Of a stretch of DNA of 5,438 nt, positions 3,855 through 5,438 are shown piece by piece (the first letter of the stretch is position 1; each line of letters begins with the position of its first letter). A model generated the notes under the pieces. It was not told the DNA's origin. It did no database searches and was given only the letters and a program-made list of their open reading frames with translations. The translations under genes were made by a program, and so were the position numbers. Source of the stretch: an uncultured Clostridium sp. GTDB taxonomy: Bacteria; Bacillota; Clostridia; TANB77; CAG-508. The stretch is from positions 1 through 5,438 of the forward strand of contig CAMGAZ010000114.1 of the NCBI GenBank assembly GCA_946008205.1, in the 5' to 3' direction.

Positions 3855-4063
3855 TGGTGGTGTGTAGATTAGGTACTTTATGTACCATATATGGGCTGAT
3901 GGCGGAACTGGTAGACGCACAGGACTTAAAATCCTGTATCAGAAATGGTGTGTGGGTTCGATTCCCACTCTGCCCACCAGCAGGGCGAACCTATAATGTC
4001 CCTTTGCAAATAGAATATTAGGTGGTGTAGGTTTATTTTCCATATACCATTAGGGTATATAGG
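3855..4063 (+). repeat. Similar spacers on both sides of tRNA-Leu(UAA)
   Basis: The spacer before tRNA-Leu has GGTGGTGTGTAG (3855-3866) followed by a hairpin GGTAC/GTACC (3872-3886). The spacer after it has GGTGGTGTAGG (4021-4031) followed by a hairpin TATACC/GGTATA (4043-4059). The order and wording are alike, which suggests a duplicated spacer-tRNA unit or a shared processing element. A further small stem GGG/CCC lies at 3983-4002. The rest of 4064-4127 shows no gene. Confidence 0.4.
3893..3979 (+). tRNA. tRNA-Leu (anticodon UAA)
   Basis: A class-II tRNA of 87 bases. The acceptor GGGCTGA pairs with TCTGCCC, with one U-U mismatch at the fifth pair. D-arm GCG/CGC has a GG-containing loop. 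The anticodon stem CAGGA/TCCTG has loop CTTAAAA, giving UAA for UUA codons, which are very common in these A+T-rich genes. A long variable arm (around 3936-3948) is present, then T-arm GTGGG/CCCAC with TTCGATT, A73 and an encoded CCA. Confidence 0.95.
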
Positions 4064-4137
4064 ATGCACGGCGCCGCTTGTAACATTTCAATTGTTGTCA
4101 TGACTTGTGGCAGCTGTCTAATATAATAGGAGGCAAA

Positions 4138-4545
4138 ATGTTATTTGAAACTAATAAAGATAAAGGACGAGCTGGGATGAGTTTTGCAATTGCTTATTTT
4201 GGGAGCAATGGCTATACAGTTTCTGTTCCCTTAAATGATACGCAATGGTATGACCTTATTATTGAAAAGGATGGCATTTTTCAGACTGTGCAATGCAAAG
4301 CAACAGGTAGTCAAAACAACACCATATCTTTAAGGAATTGTGGAGGAACTAAAGGCAAAGAATATGATAACGTATTGAATCATAATTTAGATTTATTATT
4401 TTGTTTAAATAGTAAACAAGAATTATTTGTAATTCCAATTCAAGATTTAAAACAATATATCCCTCGTAGTCAAATTACATTAAATACTAATAAGCCCCTT
4501 AACAATCAAGGTTTCCCAAGTTACAAATATCAAGTTCAATTATAA
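4138..4545 (+). CDS. PD-(D/E)XK homing-endonuclease-like protein (PDDEXK_5, I-Ssp6803I type)
   Basis: 135 residues from ATG 4138, with AGGAGG at 4128-4133 four bases upstream. An in-frame TTG at 4105 would place that site inside the gene and is rejected. The pattern follows the PDDEXK_5 family: NKDKGRAG at 6-13, a helix FAIAYFGSNGYTV (16-28), P31, W37-Y-D39-L with the catalytic Asp, then V-Q52-C-K54 as the (Q/E)XK element, and a C-terminal DLLFCLN...LFVIPIQDL block typical of the family. I-Ssp6803I, the known member, is encoded in an intron of a cyanobacterial initiator tRNA gene and homes to that tRNA site. Family members usually have Glu where M14 lies here, so activity is uncertain. It sits inside the tRNA cluster and ends two bases before tRNA-Tyr, which fits a free-standing mobile gene. 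It has no clear promoter of its own and is probably read with the tRNAs. Confidence 0.8.
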   Translation: MLFETNKDKGRAGMSFAIAYFGSNGYTVSVPLNDTQWYDLIIEKDGIFQTVQCKATGSQNNTISLRNCGGTKGKEYDNVLNHNLDLLFCLNSKQELFVIPIQDLKQYIPRSQITLNTNKPLNNQGFPSYKYQVQL

Positions 4546-4547
4546 TT

Positions 4548-4636
4548 GGGTTAGTAATCCGCTAAAGTAGACGGGCCGGTCTGTAAAATCGGTGCTCTTG
4601 AAGCTCGAGTGAGTGCGATTCTCTCCTAGCCCACCA
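4548..4636 (+). tRNA. tRNA-Tyr (anticodon GUA), with altered elbow bases
   Basis: An 89-base class-II tRNA. The acceptor GGGTTAG pairs with CTAGCCC (one G-U). The anticodon stem CCGGT/ATCGG has loop CTGTAAA, giving GUA. A long variable arm (about 4593-4608) is followed by T-arm GTGAG/CTCTC with one U-U mismatch and loop TGCGATT, then A and an encoded CCA. The D-loop (GCTAAAGTAGAC) has no GG pair and position 55 is G, so both halves of the usual G18-Psi55 contact are lost. It begins two bases after the endonuclease stop. Confidence 0.85.
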
Positions 4637-4641
4637 TATAT

Positions 4642-4716
4642 TCGGAGATAGTTTAGCTGGTAAAACACGGGACTTTGACTCCCGAATGCTTAGTTCGAAT
4701 CTAGGTCTCCGAACCA
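4642..4716 (+). tRNA. tRNA-Gln (anticodon UUG)
   Basis: The acceptor TCGGAGA pairs with TCTCCGA. D-stem GTTT/AAAC has AGCTGGTA in the loop. The anticodon stem CGGGA/TCCCG has loop CTTTGAC, giving UUG for CAA. T-loop TTCGAAT, A73 and an encoded CCA follow. Only five bases separate it from tRNA-Tyr, so the two are almost surely one transcript. Confidence 0.95.
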
Positions 4717-4747
4717 TTTTTCTTAAACATTAACCTTTCCTTATGTT

Positions 4748-4790
4748 GGTCGATCACTTGCATATTGCTTGTGGTCGGCCTTCCTTTAAT
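4748..4790 (+). terminator. Probable terminator after tRNA-Gln
   Basis: GGTCGATCAC (4748-4757) pairs fully with GTGGTCGGCC (4771-4780), two pairs being G-U, across a 13-base loop. A broken T-rich tail (TTCCTTTAAT) follows. The stem is good and the T tract is mediocre, so termination may be partial. Confidence 0.55.
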
Positions 4791-4793
4791 TTC

Positions 4794-4815
4794 AAAATTG
4801 GAGTAGTCCAATTTT
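4794..4815. other. Perfect hairpin between tRNA-Gln and tRNA-Val
   Basis: AAAATTGGA (4794-4802) and TCCAATTTT (4807-4815) form a 9-bp stem with loop GTAG. It has the size and shape of the terminators at 784 and 1879 but lacks a following T run on the + strand. On the minus strand it would lie at the extreme 5' end of a transcript from the promoter at 4823-4851. Confidence 0.6.
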
Positions 4816-4822
4816 AGCCGGC

Positions 4823-4851
4823 ATTATCTCATAAATTTCATTTTTTGTCAA
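4823..4851 (-). promoter_or_regulatory. Minus-strand promoter, divergent from the tRNA-Val promoters
   Basis: Read on the minus strand: TTGACA (complement of 4846-4851), a 17-base spacer and GATAAT (complement of 4823-4828), with TG placed as an extended -10. The expected start is near 4816, going left through the two hairpins toward the antisense of tRNA-Gln. I see no credible minus-strand gene, so any product would be a small or antisense RNA. Confidence 0.5.
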
Positions 4852-4858
4852 GCCCCAA

Positions 4859-4872
4859 CAGCTGGACAGCTG
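4859..4872. promoter_or_regulatory. Pair of CAGCTG sites between divergent promoters
   Basis: CAGCTG at 4859-4864 and 4867-4872, eight bases apart (CAGCTGG then CAGCTGA, as in the array at 2858-2977). They lie between the minus-strand -35 (ending 4851) and the plus-strand -35 (starting 4887), a typical operator position. Confidence 0.5.
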
Positions 4873-4886
4873 ACCTTATTTCAAAT

Positions 4887-4915
4887 TTGACTTTTAACCC
4901 CCATTTTGATATAAT
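4887..4915 (+). promoter_or_regulatory. Upstream promoter of the tRNA-Val unit
   Basis: TTGACT (4887-4892), a 17-base spacer and TATAAT (4910-4915) with TG at the extended -10 position. The downstream TTATTATAGAAA matches that after the 3028 promoter. No gene lies between it and the next promoter. Confidence 0.88.
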
Positions 4916-4976
4916 TATTATAGAAACAAAAGAGAAAAAGAATTCAAAAATTTTGAGAAAATTTAGAAATAAAAAT

Positions 4977-5005
4977 TTGATTTTCTTTTAAAATTCTGTT
5001 ATAAT
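4977..5005 (+). promoter_or_regulatory. Proximal promoter of tRNA-Val
   Basis: TTGATT (4977-4982), a 17-base spacer and TATAAT (5000-5005), with TGT as an extended -10. The likely start near 5012 leaves a leader of about 17 bases before tRNA-Val. Together with 4887-4915 it forms a tandem pair. Confidence 0.88.
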
Positions 5006-5028
5006 TATATTATAGAAAAAAGAAAAAC

Positions 5029-5104
5029 AGTTCCTTAGCTCAGCTGGGAGAGCATTTGCCTTACAAGCAAAGGGTCGTTGGTTCGAACCCAACAGGAACT
5101 ACCA
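5029..5104 (+). tRNA. tRNA-Val (anticodon UAC)
   Basis: Fully canonical: acceptor AGTTCCT/AGGAACT, D-stem GCTC/GAGC with a GGG-containing loop, anticodon stem TTTGC/GCAAA with loop CTTACAA (UAC, reading GUA), variable GGGTC, T-arm GTTGG/CCAAC with TTCGAAC, A73 and an encoded CCA. Confidence 0.97.
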
Positions 5105-5110
5105 AAGAGA

Positions 5111-5187
5111 TATGACATAGGGTAATGCACATCACTCTTTAAAAAAGATTGGGAATTGCTGGGGTTCAAGACTGACTCTCATAAGCA
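5111..5187 (+). other. Possible degenerate tRNA between tRNA-Val and tRNA-Met
   Basis: TATGACA (5111-5117) can pair with TCTCATA (5177-5183), six of seven pairs, and the span has tRNA length. TA follows, then a D-stem-like GGGT/ACTC (5120-5123, 5134-5137), a T-loop-like TTCAAGA (5165-5171), an A and GCA in place of CCA. The anticodon stem does not form and the T-stem has only two pairs. It is either a tRNA pseudogene or coincidence. Confidence 0.25.
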
Positions 5188-5215
5188 GAAAAGTCTCGGG
5201 TTTCATACGACCTAG

Positions 5216-5235
5216 AGCTAGTAAGGCGTCTAGCT
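5216..5235 (+). other. Hairpin ahead of tRNA-Met
   Basis: AGCTAG (5216-5221) and CTAGCT (5230-5235) form a 6-bp stem with an eight-base loop, 15 bases before the tRNA-Met gene. It has no T tract, so it is more likely a spacer or processing fold than a terminator. The stretch 5188-5250 shows no gene. Confidence 0.4.
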
Positions 5236-5250
5236 AAAGTATGGATACAC

Positions 5251-5326
5251 TGCGGGGTAGAGCAGTTGGCAGCTCGCGAGCCTCATAAGCTCGAGGTCAG
5301 TGGTTCGAGTCCACTCCCCGCAACCA
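5251..5326 (+). tRNA. tRNA-Met (anticodon CAU), initiator-like
   Basis: Acceptor TGCGGGG/CCCCGCA, D-stem GAGC/GCTC, anticodon stem CGAGC/GCTCG with loop CTCATAA (CAU), variable AGGTC, T-arm AGTGG/CCACT with TTCGAGT, A73 and an encoded CCA. GCGGGG, the A11-U24 pair of the D-stem and the GCTCG after it match bacterial initiator tRNA. But pair 1-72 is U-A instead of the C-A mismatch, and the three G-C pairs of the initiator anticodon stem are absent. A lysidine-modified Ile(CAU) role is less likely given the resemblance to initiator. Confidence 0.92.
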
Positions 5327-5335
5327 AGAGAAAGG

Positions 5336-5374
5336 TACATTTTCTTCGGAGATGTAGGAGATGAAAACCCCTCC
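5336..5374 (+). other. Two small hairpins between tRNA-Met and the last tRNA
   Basis: TACATTTTC (5336-5344) and GAGATGTA (5349-5356) pair around the stable loop TTCG with one bulged T. GGAG (5357-5360) and CTCC (5371-5374) pair next to it. They fill the spacer and may guide tRNA processing. No T tract follows. Confidence 0.4.
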
Positions 5375-5383
5375 AATTTATAT

Positions 5384-5438
5384 TGGGCTATAGCTCAGTT
5401 GGTAGAGCGGCTGGAGTTTAATCAGTCGATCGCTGGGT
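5384..5438 (+). tRNA. Partial tRNA, Lys(UUU)-like, cut by the window end
   Basis: The 5' acceptor strand TGGGCTA, then TA, D-stem GCTC/GAGC with AGTTGGTA, and an anticodon stem GCTGG/TCAGT with two G-U pairs. The seven-base loop AGTTTAA places UUU at the anticodon. Position 33, almost always U, is G here. The T-arm and 3' end lie beyond the window, so identity and integrity are provisional. Confidence 0.75.

Noticed and set aside
3682..3888. Minus-strand open frame of about 68 codons
   Set aside because: It is antisense to the structured RNA and to a well-folded tRNA (3753-3829), and lacks a ribosome site.
4122..4127. TATAAT just before the endonuclease gene, as its promoter
   Set aside because: A start about seven bases later would fall after the AGGAGG site and leave a leaderless message. 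The only -35 candidates are TTGTCA at 21 bases or ATGACT at 16.
4138..4636. Group I intron carrying the endonuclease inside tRNA-Tyr
   Set aside because: tRNA-Tyr is complete and uninterrupted from 4548 to 4636, and there is no conserved intron core between the endonuclease stop and the tRNA.
4685..4763. Minus-strand mini-gene starting at an ATG near 4763
   Set aside because: It has about 20 codons, poor spacing to its purine-rich site, and runs into the antisense of tRNA-Gln.

Overview
The window looks like part of a tailed-phage (or closely phage-like) genome that infects a low-GC Bacillota (Firmicutes) host. The reasons are the strong A+T bias, purine-rich ribosome binding sites, and many near-consensus sigma-A promoters, almost all with a 17-base spacer and an exact TATAAT. 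Most genes are small and unrecognised and lie next to a tRNA cluster that encodes its CCA ends. Every convincing gene is on the + strand. The host and phage assignments are inferences; no structural or replication hallmark gene is in view.

Left half (1-2760): five protein genes in short, separately promoted units. They are a DnaQ/RNase-H-fold exonuclease-like protein (20-796), a 50-residue membrane peptide (1061-1213), a 53-residue basic peptide (1281-1442), a 114-residue Lys/Ala-rich protein (1547-1891) and a 183-residue HEXXH metallopeptidase of the ImmA/IrrE type (2091-2642). At three gene ends (796, 1891, 2642) the stop codon lies in the loop of an intrinsic-terminator hairpin whose left arm is coding sequence. 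The gaps after these terminators carry an 11-base motif, GGTTTACATAA, in both orientations, together with GC-rich blocks and a near-palindrome AACAAATGTTCG seen three times. These are probably binding sites for a phage-encoded DNA-binding protein.

Middle (2760-3450): a gene-free stretch holds a dense, irregular array of CAGCTG-like palindromes (2858-2977). It is followed by a promoter and an unrecognised acidic 103-residue protein (3091-3402).

Right half (3413-5438): an RNA region. A strong promoter (3413-3441) starts about 300 bases of apparently structured noncoding sequence, with candidate pseudoknot and cloverleaf-like pairings. Then come seven tRNA genes: an odd class-I tRNA with anticodon UAG, Leu(UAA), Tyr(GUA), Gln(UUG), Val(UAC), Met(CAU) and a Lys(UUU)-like gene cut by the window edge. 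A PDDEXK_5-type (I-Ssp6803I-like) homing-endonuclease-like gene (4138-4545) sits inside the cluster, ending two bases before tRNA-Tyr. A control region at 4740-5005 combines hairpins, a minus-strand promoter, a pair of CAGCTG sites and two plus-strand promoters ahead of tRNA-Val. CAGCTG sites therefore lie upstream of promoters in two separate places, and in one of them exactly between divergent promoters. Several tRNAs depart from consensus (missing elbow bases in Tyr, G33 in the Lys-like gene, a hybrid initiator/elongator Met), and the spaces between tRNAs contain tRNA-like remnants.
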